Source: CAYZXL01 sp964482435 (GTDB taxonomy: Bacteria > Auribacterota > JABMQX01). From it: a DNA stretch of 17,206 nucleotides. Under the pieces are notes generated by a model. That model worked only from the letters and a program-made list of their open reading frames with translations. It ran no database searches and was not told the DNA's origin. Below, piece after piece: positions 8,401 to 15,770 of the stretch. Position numbers and translations under genes: made by a program. The stretch is from contig CAYZXL010000080.1 in NCBI GenBank assembly GCA_964482435.1, positions 1-17,206 of the forward strand, read 5' to 3'. Position 1 is the stretch's first letter, and the number at the start of each line of letters is the position of its first letter.

Positions 8401-10031
8401 GCACAGTACGGGTCAGGCCTCGAGTTCGGATCAAACACCTGTCCCTCCGGCACGGGAATCTCGCTCACCTCATCCTTCTTGCCCGGGCTCTTTTTCTTCC
8501 AGACGACCTTCCCCTTTTCAAAACCGAGGATCCATTCGAATGGCTCCCGTTCCGCGGAGGACACGCGATACTCCGTAATTCGATTCTCCCTGTTGCCGGA
8601 CGCAACATAAGTCGTGGATCGGAGTTCCGTTACCGCCGTAATCGCGCCACTCTCGTCCTGCTTGACCCACTGCTTGCTCGTCCCGTAATCGCCTCCCCGG
8701 CTGCGGTGATTGTAAACCCCCTCGAACACCACCTTTCCCGGCAGCTTGTCCAAAAGGCCGCCCGAAGCACTCGCGCTGACCTCCTTGACCAGCCCTCCGG
8801 TGCCGACCTCCCCTTCTCCTTTCACCATTCGTGGAGCCAGCGTCAGAAGCGATAAACAGCCGACCATAGCCAGTGAAGCCGAAAGCAAAGCCAGAGCTGT
8901 CCTGAGCCTGAGCCTGCTCATACCATGTCTCTCCGAGGCCAGGATATGCTCCACTCGCCTCTCGATGAGCGCGCGATGATTGAAGGAACAAAGAGTAACC
9001 AGGGAACTCTGCCGCACGCAAGGGTTTCTCCCGGCGACCTCCGTCAGCACCTTTGCGTATAGAAGCCTGTCCGAACAGACGTTGAGGACATCGTCGTCAC
9101 AGATTTCTTCTCTCAGAGCACGCAATTCCCGGCTTATGAACCAGACAAGGGGGTGGAAGAACAGAAAAGCCTTTGCAATTCGCTCGAGAACGTTCACCGC
9201 GTAGTCGTTCGAGCGCACGTGTGCCAGCTCGTGCAGAAAAATCGTATAAAGCTTCTTCTGAGCTAGGTCGCAGACAAAAGAATCCGGAACCAGAACCATC
9301 GGCCGCAAAATCCCAATGGCCACAGGCGAAACGACCGATTTCCCTACCCGAAGCTCGACTCGTTTTCCGACGCGACCGGCTTTTTTCGCTCTTTCAAAAA
9401 GCTCCGTAATCGCGGAATCAGAGGATGCCGAGGACGACCTGCGCATGCGAGCGATGGAAGCCGCAGCCAGAAGGACTCTCAGAAGCGAGATTGTGCACCC
9501 CGCAAGCCACATCAGGCTGATAAAACCCCGCCACGAAAAACCATAGTGCACTTCTTTTACCTCCCTGCGGAGGGTGGCCTGCACCGCAGACGCAGCGGCT
9601 GCAGTTCTTGATGGCGCCGTGCTCCCAGCCGGACCCGAGGGGATCTCCCGGGATTCCGTTGCCGCTCTTTCAGCGGGCGCATCCGCCGGAGGCGCTATGA
9701 ACAGGACCGCTTCACTGCCAACCCGAGCAGCACCCCTTCGATCAACCGAAGTGGAGGGCGCCTCAGATGACCTCGGGGGGACGTGAACTGCCGCCCGCGT
9801 CTCCTTCTGACGGAGCAAAGCGATTCGGTGATTCCCCCCCAAAAACAAGATCGCCGGCAACAGCAAAATCCCCCCGAGGCAGTACACCCATAGCCAATAT
9901 TTCGCTTTGAGACGATGCCTCCCCAAAATCCTTGTCACCGCAAGGACAATCACCATCAGCACAGTCGCCTGGCAAACCGTGTCAAGAAGATGTGGAAAAA
10001 TCCATTCCCCGAACCGTATCAACGCGCTCAT
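5478..10031 (-). CDS. M56 (BlaR1-type) membrane peptidase fused to WD40 propeller, beta-rich domain and TPR-like repeats
   Basis: The protein has 1517 aa; its ATG overlaps the stop of the BlaI gene (ATGA at 10031-10028), so translation is likely coupled. Membrane segments are visible near residues 20-36, 44-65, 165-190, 285-300 and 378-398. The M56 zinc-protease core has HELAH at 267-271, FFHPLVW at 291-297 and REEICDDDVL at 307-316, which supplies the expected Glu ligand. A Pro/Ala/Ser-rich loop fills 70-160. After the last membrane segment come a VPAGVFEA-type beta domain (about 430-650), seven WD40 blades (680-963), a beta-rich domain (about 985-1170, LHFLHATCWS, VHYEDGARAEIPVVYG), a Pro/Ala linker, and TPR-like helical repeats (1205-1500). 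Classical BlaR1 is about 600 aa and ends in a penicillin-binding domain; none is seen here. By analogy it would sense an external signal and trigger loss of the cognate BlaI repressor. The ligand is unknown. Confidence 0.9.
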   Translation of the reverse strand: MSALIRFGEWIFPHLLDTVCQATVLMVIVLAVTRILGRHRLKAKYWLWVYCLGGILLLPAILFLGGNHRIALLRQKETRAAVHVPPRSSEAPSTSVDRRGAARVGSEAVLFIAPPADAPAERAATESREIPSGPAGSTAPSRTAAAASAVQATLRREVKEVHYGFSWRGFISLMWLAGCTISLLRVLLAAASIARMRRSSSASSDSAITELFERAKKAGRVGKRVELRVGKSVVSPVAIGILRPMVLVPDSFVCDLAQKKLYTIFLHELAHVRSNDYAVNVLERIAKAFLFFHPLVWFISRELRALREEICDDDVLNVCSDRLLYAKVLTEVAGRNPCVRQSSLVTLCSFNHRALIERRVEHILASERHGMSRLRLRTALALLSASLAMVGCLSLLTLAPRMVKGEGEVGTGGLVKEVSASASGGLLDKLPGKVVFEGVYNHRSRGGDYGTSKQWVKQDESGAITAVTELRSTTYVASGNRENRITEYRVSSAEREPFEWILGFEKGKVVWKKKSPGKKDEVSEIPVPEGQVFDPNSRPDPYCAANILLRSFALNKGESKEVSAYDWDNSGKGMASYTFRVENKGKEEVSVPAGVFEANHIVLTQLTTGDTWYKKRAGHVTDFWVLDNNVIVRILRHREPYELLLAGSKTPAYLPGLKEQRKPSTAVESPVATPIWAIRYPDEVYCVAFSPDGKGLLAGSADGTLKLWDVKTGEEIRSYPGHAAKVASVVFSPDGKRIVTGSWDSTAKLWDAATAEVIRTFSGHRDSVEQAGLSPDGTKVVTSCWDGTAKLWDATTGNEIRTLSGHTQCVDWAEFSPDGAKVVTAGYDGTVRLWDVETGQQIRSFSGHSGPVHAARFSRDGKKLLTASTDQTAKLWNVETGEEIRTFSGHSTVVWSCAFSPDETKIATGGSYEMTAKVWDLATGKEIRTFAGHEGNVDQVAFSPDGTKLATACHDKVLRLWDVGPRAAPVTAEAAAPAPAVALRREAEVFINLAPHLNAPMTSFHDKPGDDLTIAQGEHQLEGVHFWVGKGIIWLRGARREDQNLPEKVEGIRAGLKCKKLHFLHATCWSQPEGTQIGSYTVHYEDGARAEIPVVYGVHLRDWWVFPGQSWEVSGARVAWTGRNELAWSLAQGSIRLYRMAWENPHPDKLVTTIDFTSLSTECAPWLVAVTAETESSTESSTAKEEKPAPPAPAPTKSKQEVYVPRGTTAEGLYDEGSSLRDQGKAKEALQAWRTLIDKFPESQRAGCAAVYMGQLQLSIKDYKGAEESLKLAAEKFGHHRYGNGVEVGGYAYFYLTSLYCDIEQYEKAGQALKALVEKYPYSTGHRMGDALMSLRAKRWFYDKLKAKGIDLKFLDDLIAEQKDPKNYDKMNSRQLYLIAHTLMRDDKDNPRAIQAFLKGVEKFPKESFTPYGAVFALQLQIQEKDQVGAKKTAKLLIERFAEAKAGKSGPLSAIGYYGLGAADFVAEEYKGAVEMFQKVLRDFPSAADMDGVALKRLIAERYLTTLKEKGIEVKGI
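7143..8000 (-). repeat. Seven WD40 repeats inside the M56 fusion protein
   Basis: Seven consecutive units of about 41 residues (residues 678-963), each with a GH...FSPDG...DGTxKLWD pattern, for example FSPDGKRIVTGSWDSTAKLW. Seven blades make a closed propeller. The sixth unit carries PDET in place of PDGT and one extra residue pair before AKVWD. Confidence 0.95.
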
Positions 10032-10420
10032 CTCTTTGCCTCCTTTTCCTTGGCAGCGATAAGTTTCTTCAGTCTCCTCAGTTTGTCTAAGCTCAATTCC
10101 TCCCTCTCGAGAAAGTTCACCATCAGAAGCTCCGCTGAGTCGCCGAAGACTCTGCCCGCTAAATGCCTCAACATAGAATGCACGACCTCATCCCGCGGCA
10201 CAGTCGGGTGGTACACGTATGTCCTCTCGTCAACCTCGTGTCGAAGATACCCCTTCCATTCCAGATTTCGCATCACCGTCAGCACCGTCGAGTAGGCAAG
10301 AGGCTTACGCCTCGGAAGGGCGTCTTTAACCTCTCGCACGGTCGCCTTCTCTTTTTCCCAAACGATGTTCATCAGCCTGAGCTCAAGATCGGTCAGCAGG
10401 TTCCAGTGTTTTTTTGACAT
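10028..10420 (-). CDS. BlaI/MecI-family winged-helix repressor, copy 1
   Basis: The protein has 130 aa, the usual BlaI length. An N-terminal winged helix covers residues 8-80: LTDLELRLMNIVWEKEKATV, REVKDALPRRKPLAYSTVLT as recognition region, and RTYVYHPTVPRDE as wing. The remainder is the helical dimerisation part. The ATG has AAGGAGG five bases upstream. Family members bind DNA as dimers and are inactivated when the partner M56 protease responds to its signal. The gene starts the two-gene unit with the downstream M56-WD40-TPR gene (ATGA overlap) and probably represses its own promoter. It shares KATV, AYSTVLT-MR, KGYL-HEVD-RTYVY and HSML with the second BlaI in the window, so the two are paralogues. 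Confidence 0.95.
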   Translation of the reverse strand: MSKKHWNLLTDLELRLMNIVWEKEKATVREVKDALPRRKPLAYSTVLTVMRNLEWKGYLRHEVDERTYVYHPTVPRDEVVHSMLRHLAGRVFGDSAELLMVNFLEREELSLDKLRRLKKLIAAKEKEAKR

Positions 10421-10442
10421 AATGCCTCCTTGTGTTCTAATA

Positions 10443-10457
10443 TTGCATCAGTAATGG
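10443..10457. promoter_or_regulatory. Possible operator of BlaI copy 1
   Basis: The plus strand reads ATTGC-ATCA-GTAAT, an imperfect dyad overlapping the predicted transcription start. Position fits autorepression, but the symmetry is weak and it does not match the clear TTACC/GGTAA dyads in front of the other BlaI gene. A further 7-base inverted repeat, CTTGTGT at 10429-10435 and ACACAAG at 10467-10473, brackets the same stretch. Confidence 0.3.
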
Positions 10458-10459
10458 CC

Positions 10460-10487
10460 AAAGTACCACACAAGCCACGTTTGTCAA
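10460..10487 (-). promoter_or_regulatory. Sigma-70-type promoter of the first BlaI-M56 operon
   Basis: On the minus strand a perfect TTGACA (10487-10482) is followed after 16 bases by TACTTT (10465-10460). Transcription would start near 10453, about 33 bases before the BlaI ATG. The -35 is strong and the -10 weak, as is common for repressed promoters. Confidence 0.6.
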
Positions 10488-11267
10488 TACCTTTTTTCAG
10501 CTTTTTTTCACCGTGAAAATCAGTGCCTCAACTGGCAAACCTTTCGAGTGCAGGATCCGTCAGGACCGTGATCCCGTATTGAGAACTTCGTCGTGACAAG
10601 GCGCGCGGTCTTTGCAGAGAGCCACGGAGCCACTCTTCCTATCGCGTCTCATGCTGAATCGCAGTGGGATTATCTGGGCACACAGTACAGTTTACAAACT
10701 GAGCAATTGGAAATTCAGATCCTCTACTCTGATGGAAACACAAGAAACGCTCGCAAACGGCGCGTGAAATTCGATACGTCAGCCAGGGCAGTCTTAGGCA
10801 GGTTCGGCTGTGGTCAGTTACTGGAGCAACGTGGAGTTAAGTTGCGACAACAGGCAACCCACCTTTGTTGCTACCGAGAGCCCCGCGAAATAGGAACATG
10901 GAGTCTGGGCGAAATCGCGGATAACGAGCTTCTGGGTTAGAGAGCGAGCCTAATGTTATCGAGGTCAAACGGGGAGAACCTCGTGTAGGTGAACAAGGAA
11001 CGGATGTACCGTGCATTGGGAATGTGCCCGGCGTTGCGGAAGGATAGGTATCGTCTCTGGTCTTCAGAGGCCCCGTCTTTTACCCAAGGCTCCTGGTCTA
11101 GTGTCCGTGAAAGAGAACGCCGCCCTATCTCATTTCGCGACACGGAGTGGGCTCCCTTGCCTGTTACACACCCCCCTTCAGCGAGGCGAGCACAAACGGC
11201 CCAACGAGATCCGCTTGCAGGCGATTCCAGAGACCTCCCCTTAGAAAGCTGCGGTATCAAAATCCCC
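10488..11267. other. Gene-free region between the two BlaI-M56 operons
   Basis: About 780 bases lie between the end of the second M56 gene and the first BlaI promoter. A 115-codon plus-strand frame (10593-10940) and a 107-codon minus-strand frame (11260-10937) are open, but neither has a recognisable domain or a fitting ribosome site. I see no clear stem plus T-run terminator after the M56 stop at 11268. Confidence 0.5.
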
Positions 11268-14200
11268 TCATTCTGCTCGTTCGACGAAGAGGACGCGGAC
11301 GCGGCGGGTTTCTTTCGTGAACGTCAAGCCCGTTTGCTCGGCGAGGTGTTGGAGCACGAGGTCCGATTGCCTGGAGCCTTCGCGTTGGTGATTGTCGTGC
11401 CACTTTACCTCGCTCTCCGGGGGAGAGCTCACTCCATTGATGACACGTTGGTTGACGTACATGCCGACCCAGTTGAGGAAGTCATTGAAGTCTCCGCTTC
11501 CACCGCCGCCGGTGTATGGATCTTCCAGCTTCTCGCCGTAGATCTCGATCTGACCAGCAGGGCGCCCGGGCACAGGGGTGAAACGGTACGCGCCTCGGGC
11601 GACGATGACCTCCCTCGGAACTTCTCGAAAAGTCATTTTCACCGGAAGCTTGAGGTCGCGCTGAAGTATATCCTGCAAGTCACGCACGCTCTTTTCGAGA
11701 GCGACGCCCTCGCGGACAATGAAATCACCGCGAATCCCGGCATTCAGCAGTTCCTCATCGCCTTCTACCTCTTGTGGGTAGATGTTGGCGATTGACTTGA
11801 GAACAGACCGGATGCCAGACCTGCCGAAGGACATGCCCGAGCCTTTCAAGCCGTCGCTCCAGCGGAAATACCAGTTGTCGGGGCCATCCGGTGTCACCTC
11901 CCACTGGAAAGTGTCCTTATAGCGAAAGTACACGTCACGGCAGGGGAGAAACGGTGGCCCCATGTATCTCAAATCCTGGCCCTCGGACAGGGAATACGCC
12001 TTTTCGAATTCGGTGACTGCGTTCTTTTCTGCGTCACTCAAATCTTCGAAAAGGGTGAAAGGCTCACGCCCTGTAAGAGGCAAACCTCCGAGCAGCTTCC
12101 TGACCTTCATGGCAAGGGCGTAGGCGTTCACGTCCATGTCAACTACATTGCCGTCTTTGCCGATGAGCCACATCGTAGGAATCTCGGAGACGGTGAACTC
12201 ACGTGCGAACGCGTTGTCCGGTCCTCTCCCCTCGAAGTATTGAGGCCAGAGAATCTTCTTCTCTTCGATTGCTCTCTGAAGGGTGTCTTTGTTCGTGTCG
12301 AAGCTGATCCCAACAATCTCAAAACCTTTCTCATGATATTTTTCATAAGACCTCTTGAGGTCGGAAATCTCCATGGCGCACCTATCGTCGGAGGCTGCCC
12401 AGAAATGAACGAGGACTATCTTGCCTCGCAACTCGGCAAGGTCCACGTTCCGGCCGTCGGTGGCTTTGAATTTCATTGTTAAGGGCTTGGCAAGCACATC
12501 AACACCAAGACGAAAATCCTGAACAATCTCTTCTTCGGCTTCCACGGTCAGTTCTACCTTCTTGTAGGTTTCCTGCCGGGGCCCTCCAACGCTCAGGGTG
12601 TACTTTCCTGAACCGACACGAAGAGCATATCGCCCTTGATTGTCGGTCCTTGTCCAGCGGACTAAGTTCTCCCGGTCGTGAGCGTAGTCGGTCTTGCGAA
12701 ACTCCTTCGGCACCTCGGCGCCTTGCTGCACGAGCGTGGCGGTAGTCTCCCCCACAGGTTTACGTTGCGGGCCAGACGTAACCTGGCCATGAATGAGGGT
12801 GCCCTGAGCGAGATGAAAATCAAGGTCGTCGCGCGGCCGATTCTCGCCCATGACGATGCCGGTATAGCTGGGAGCAGCCCACGCATCGTCAATCACGGCG
12901 ACGATGTAGGACTGGTTCGGAAAGATGTCTGTCATGACATAGAAGCCATCGGCCGCGGTCCGTGCCCAGCCGCGGTAGTAGTTGTTTGTGTCCCCCCGGC
13001 CTTCTGCCTGAATCAGGATGCCGTCGGCGGGCTTGCCCTCCGGCAGAAAGACCTTTCCGCTGATGCGCGTGTTCCGAAGGAGGCGAGCCGTCAGCTCGAT
13101 GTCGTGGCCGGATGGCAGGAGCTCCGGCTGTTGCGGACAGTGATAGCCCTCCTCATGGATTCCGAAAGCGATCACCTCGTCTATGTTTTTCGCAGGAAGC
13201 CAATCGAAAACTGCTATACCCCGGGCGTTGGTGCGCACAATCGCGACCTCGCTGGCATAGAGGTTTGCGTAGGAAATCTTGTCGTTCTTTTCGATAAGGC
13301 CGGCAGTGAACCCGATATTGGGTACGGGCTTGTTCGCAGAGTCGAGCGCCCGGATGCGAACTTGCCTCGCGCCGTCCAAGACGAGTTTCACCTGTTTGGG
13401 GAGTGGCAGAGGCTGCAGCCACGACTTGTAGTTCTCGAAATAGTCAAAGCCGACACCCGATTTCAATGCCACGATCCATTCAACCTCTGCGCCTTCTGGC
13501 ACCCTGACCGTCGCCAATCCTTTCCCGTCTGTTTTGCCGTGCGCGACCGGCTCATGGCTCGCAAGCACCTCAACGCTGGCCTCCGAAACTGGCCTCTCCT
13601 TAGCGTCGGTTACATGGACACTGAGAATGAGGCTCGGTTTGAGCATGATCCGGATGGGACTGGGGGTTGTGGAATCCTGGGTCGTTTTGAATTCGTAGAG
13701 GCCTTGCCGTGCTCCTTCGTTGGCTGTCGCCAGGGCCGTAACGTACCATAGCGTGGGCTTTTCAATGTTGAGAATAAACGTTCCATCCGCAGCAGTCCTT
13801 GCCCCGCCAGGAACCTTCCCCCTCCCCACGACGTTGACCATGGCACCTTCAACCGGCTTGCTCTCCTCATCAACCACCACGCCTTCAATCCACGCACCCG
13901 GGCGTGCTGGCAGTTCCTCTGGGCCCGTGCTCTCTTTTTCGGTTTTTGACTCGGCTCGTTCGACGAAGAGGACGCGGACGCGGCGGGTTTCTTTCGTGAA
14001 CGTCAAGCCCGTTTGCTCGGCGAGATGCTGAAGCACAAGGTCCGATTGCTTCCGGCCCTCCTGCCGGAAATGCCAATTCCAGTGCAATTCGCCCTTCGGG
14101 GGGGCCTCGACCTCGTTTATCACCTGTCGGTTAAGGTACATCCCCGCCCACTTGAGAAACTTAGCGAGATCCCCGCCTCCGCCGCCGCTTCCTTCTTTCT

Positions 14201-15770
14201 CCAGATTTGCCCCATAAACCTCGATCCACCTACCGCTGCGCCCGGGCACAGGGGTGAAACGGTATGCGCCTCGAGCGACGATGACCTCCCTTGGGACTTC
14301 TCGAAAAGTCATTTTCACGGGAAGCTTGAGGTGTTGTTGAAATATGACCTGGAGGAGACCGACAGCCTTTTCTGGGGGCACGCCCTTGCGGATAATGAAG
14401 TCGCCGTGCTGCTTTCCTTCCATCAGTTCCTCATCGCCTTCGACCTCCTGGGGATATATCCCCGCGAGCTGCCTGAGTATGACCCGGATATCCATCTTCC
14501 CGAACAGAATGCTTGTGCGCCTCAGAGTGCCGTCCCATTCAAAAAAGGTCACCTGATCCGAAGCCCGTAGGAGCGGCGGGCCGATGAACTTCAGGTCTTG
14601 ACCGCGTGACAACCTGTACGCCTTCTCAAGTTCAGCAACCTCCTCTCTGTAAGGGTCGCGCTCCGCCAAGCGGAGGACACCGAATGCACCAAAGGAGATG
14701 ACGGCCACAATGCCGAGGCAAACGGCGGTAATTCGCGGGGACTTTGTCAGGCGGATGCGGCGCTGGTCGAGAAGGCTGCGAATTCTGCGGAACAGCCCTC
14801 CTTCAAAAAGCGCAACCCCTTGCAGCCTGAGCCGTTCGAGGCCTCGCTCGGCAAGACTCGAAAGGAGTTTCGCATAGTCGCTCGCCGCAGCTCCTCGAGC
14901 AAGCACCCAGTTATCGCAGACCTGCTCTCGCTCATTGGTGACCTGGCGGCTCGCGTACCAGACCATCGGGTGGAAGAAGAACGCCGCCTCGAGAAGACGC
15001 TGGAAAATGTTCGTCAGGTAGTCCCACCGCTCGACGTGCGCCAGCTCGTGGCTCAAGACCATCTGCATCTGGGGTCTTCCGCCGGTGTCGTAGATGTCTT
15101 CGGGAAGAATGACGGTGGGGCGGAGGATGCCGAAGCATACTGGGCTGTCAACCCGTGAAGACACCAGAACCGCGGCTTTTCGCCGGTCTATCTCGGTCAA
15201 ATAATCAATCTCCGTCACTCTTTTTGCCGAGCGGCAGATGCGGCGCAGGCGGCGCCACCCGACGCAAAGCCTGGTGAGCATGAAAGCGAAACCGGCAAGC
15301 CACAGTCCGGCAAGGAGAAGCTTCATCGGAAAGGAAGCTCGCTTTGTCGCTGCGGCCGGGGCGGCTGGTTGAACTTCCGGCGCCGACTGCTGCGGCACGT
15401 GGCCCGCGGGGACTGGAGCAAGCATGCTCCTGGCTCCAGGGGCCTCGACTTGCGGGGCCACTCCTGGGGACAGATCTCCGGGGCGAATAATCGCAGGATG
15501 CAGCTCGGCAGGCCGCGCTGGCCCTTCGACCGCGCGGACCTTTGCAGGAAGGACGGCGAGCGTCACCTTTGGGCCATAAAGCCATAGGGGTGGCAGCAGA
15601 GCAATGCCAATGAGGCAATACAGCCAGACCGTGTGGCGGTAAACCGCGGCCCGGACACGGCCAAGCCTGATGCCCACACAAGCCAACACTGGCAACACCG
15701 CGGCGACCACAGATGCAGTGAGAAGGTAATTCAGAACCCCGTCCGCTATTTCGTTCAGAAAGTCACTCAT
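11268..15770 (-). CDS. M56 (BlaR1-type) membrane peptidase with carboxypeptidase-regulatory domains, thioredoxin fold and duplicated C-terminal module
   Basis: The protein has 1500 aa; its ATG overlaps the BlaI stop (ATGA at 15770-15767). Membrane segments lie near residues 15-36, 45-66, 149-172, 254-275 and 346-366. The zinc-protease core has HELAHVERWDY (HExxH at 241-245), FFHPMVW and NEREQVCDNWVL (279-290). A Pro/Ala-rich loop fills 70-148. After the last membrane segment come module A (about 381-607), four or five carboxypeptidase-regulatory-like beta-sandwiches (624-1090; EGVVVDEESKPVEGAMVNV, ISGKVFLPEGKPADG), an AhpC/TlpA-like thioredoxin fold (1093-1230, with IPTMWLIGKDG), and module B (about 1255-1500), a second copy of module A. 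The modules end in LVLQHLAEQTGLTFTKETRR, loosely like STN or DUF3738 domains. There is no penicillin-binding domain. Probably a signal-sensing protease acting on the adjacent BlaI; the ligand is unknown. Confidence 0.9.
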   Translation of the reverse strand: MSDFLNEIADGVLNYLLTASVVAAVLPVLACVGIRLGRVRAAVYRHTVWLYCLIGIALLPPLWLYGPKVTLAVLPAKVRAVEGPARPAELHPAIIRPGDLSPGVAPQVEAPGARSMLAPVPAGHVPQQSAPEVQPAAPAAATKRASFPMKLLLAGLWLAGFAFMLTRLCVGWRRLRRICRSAKRVTEIDYLTEIDRRKAAVLVSSRVDSPVCFGILRPTVILPEDIYDTGGRPQMQMVLSHELAHVERWDYLTNIFQRLLEAAFFFHPMVWYASRQVTNEREQVCDNWVLARGAAASDYAKLLSSLAERGLERLRLQGVALFEGGLFRRIRSLLDQRRIRLTKSPRITAVCLGIVAVISFGAFGVLRLAERDPYREEVAELEKAYRLSRGQDLKFIGPPLLRASDQVTFFEWDGTLRRTSILFGKMDIRVILRQLAGIYPQEVEGDEELMEGKQHGDFIIRKGVPPEKAVGLLQVIFQQHLKLPVKMTFREVPREVIVARGAYRFTPVPGRSGRWIEVYGANLEKEGSGGGGGDLAKFLKWAGMYLNRQVINEVEAPPKGELHWNWHFRQEGRKQSDLVLQHLAEQTGLTFTKETRRVRVLFVERAESKTEKESTGPEELPARPGAWIEGVVVDEESKPVEGAMVNVVGRGKVPGGARTAADGTFILNIEKPTLWYVTALATANEGARQGLYEFKTTQDSTTPSPIRIMLKPSLILSVHVTDAKERPVSEASVEVLASHEPVAHGKTDGKGLATVRVPEGAEVEWIVALKSGVGFDYFENYKSWLQPLPLPKQVKLVLDGARQVRIRALDSANKPVPNIGFTAGLIEKNDKISYANLYASEVAIVRTNARGIAVFDWLPAKNIDEVIAFGIHEEGYHCPQQPELLPSGHDIELTARLLRNTRISGKVFLPEGKPADGILIQAEGRGDTNNYYRGWARTAADGFYVMTDIFPNQSYIVAVIDDAWAAPSYTGIVMGENRPRDDLDFHLAQGTLIHGQVTSGPQRKPVGETTATLVQQGAEVPKEFRKTDYAHDRENLVRWTRTDNQGRYALRVGSGKYTLSVGGPRQETYKKVELTVEAEEEIVQDFRLGVDVLAKPLTMKFKATDGRNVDLAELRGKIVLVHFWAASDDRCAMEISDLKRSYEKYHEKGFEIVGISFDTNKDTLQRAIEEKKILWPQYFEGRGPDNAFAREFTVSEIPTMWLIGKDGNVVDMDVNAYALAMKVRKLLGGLPLTGREPFTLFEDLSDAEKNAVTEFEKAYSLSEGQDLRYMGPPFLPCRDVYFRYKDTFQWEVTPDGPDNWYFRWSDGLKGSGMSFGRSGIRSVLKSIANIYPQEVEGDEELLNAGIRGDFIVREGVALEKSVRDLQDILQRDLKLPVKMTFREVPREVIVARGAYRFTPVPGRPAGQIEIYGEKLEDPYTGGGGSGDFNDFLNWVGMYVNQRVINGVSSPPESEVKWHDNHQREGSRQSDLVLQHLAEQTGLTFTKETRRVRVLFVERAE
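11271..12008 (-). repeat. C-terminal-type module, copy B, at the end of the second M56 protein
   Basis: Residues 1255-1500, just after the thioredoxin fold and running to the stop codon. The blocks LKLPVKMTFREVPREVIVAR and QSDLVLQHLAEQTGLTFTKE are identical to copy A, while the first third is clearly diverged and longer. Confidence 0.85.
11275..11345. repeat. 71-base perfect direct repeat, copy 1
   Basis: Plus strand starting GCTCGTTCGACGAAGAGGAC and ending CTCGGCGAG, identical base for base to 13954-14024. It codes for the last 23 to 24 residues of module B (EQTGLTFTKETRRVRVLFV and on to the end). Confidence 0.9.
12081..12494 (-). other. Thioredoxin/TlpA-like domain lacking the nucleophilic cysteine
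   Basis: Residues 1093-1230 of the second M56 protein. VDLAELRGKIVLVHFWAAS is the normal entry to a TlpA/AhpC-TSA active site, and IPTMWLIGKDG carries the cis-Pro. Where WCxxC is expected the protein reads HFWAASDDRCAME: the first Cys is replaced by Asp1128 and only Cys1131 remains. The fold is probably kept for binding or structure and is unlikely to act as a disulphide reductase. Confidence 0.75.
13950..14630 (-). repeat. C-terminal-type module, copy A, within the second M56 protein
   Basis: Residues 381-607. Marks shared with copy B are YRLSRGQDL, GPPLL, IYPQEVEGDEEL, LKLPVKMTFREVPREVIVAR, GGGG, GMYLNRQVIN and the QSDLVLQHLAEQ end. It lies directly after the last membrane segment. Confidence 0.85.
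13954..14024. repeat. 71-base perfect direct repeat, copy 2
   Basis: Identical to 11275-11345, about 2.7 kb away in the same gene and coding for the end of module A. Sequence beyond it diverges quickly on both sides. Confidence 0.9.

Noticed and set aside
10593..10940. 115-codon plus-strand open frame between the operons
   Set aside because: No recognisable domain, no ribosome site, and opposite orientation to its neighbours.
12678..13751. 357-codon plus-strand open frame
   Set aside because: Antisense to the carboxypeptidase-regulatory region of the second M56 gene, which has clear domains and codon use on the minus strand.
5478..15770. Classical beta-lactam sensing (BlaR1/MecR1 with beta-lactamase)
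   Set aside because: No penicillin-binding SxxK-type domain is visible in either M56 protein and there is no beta-lactamase gene in the window, so gene symbols blaR1/mecR1 are not used.
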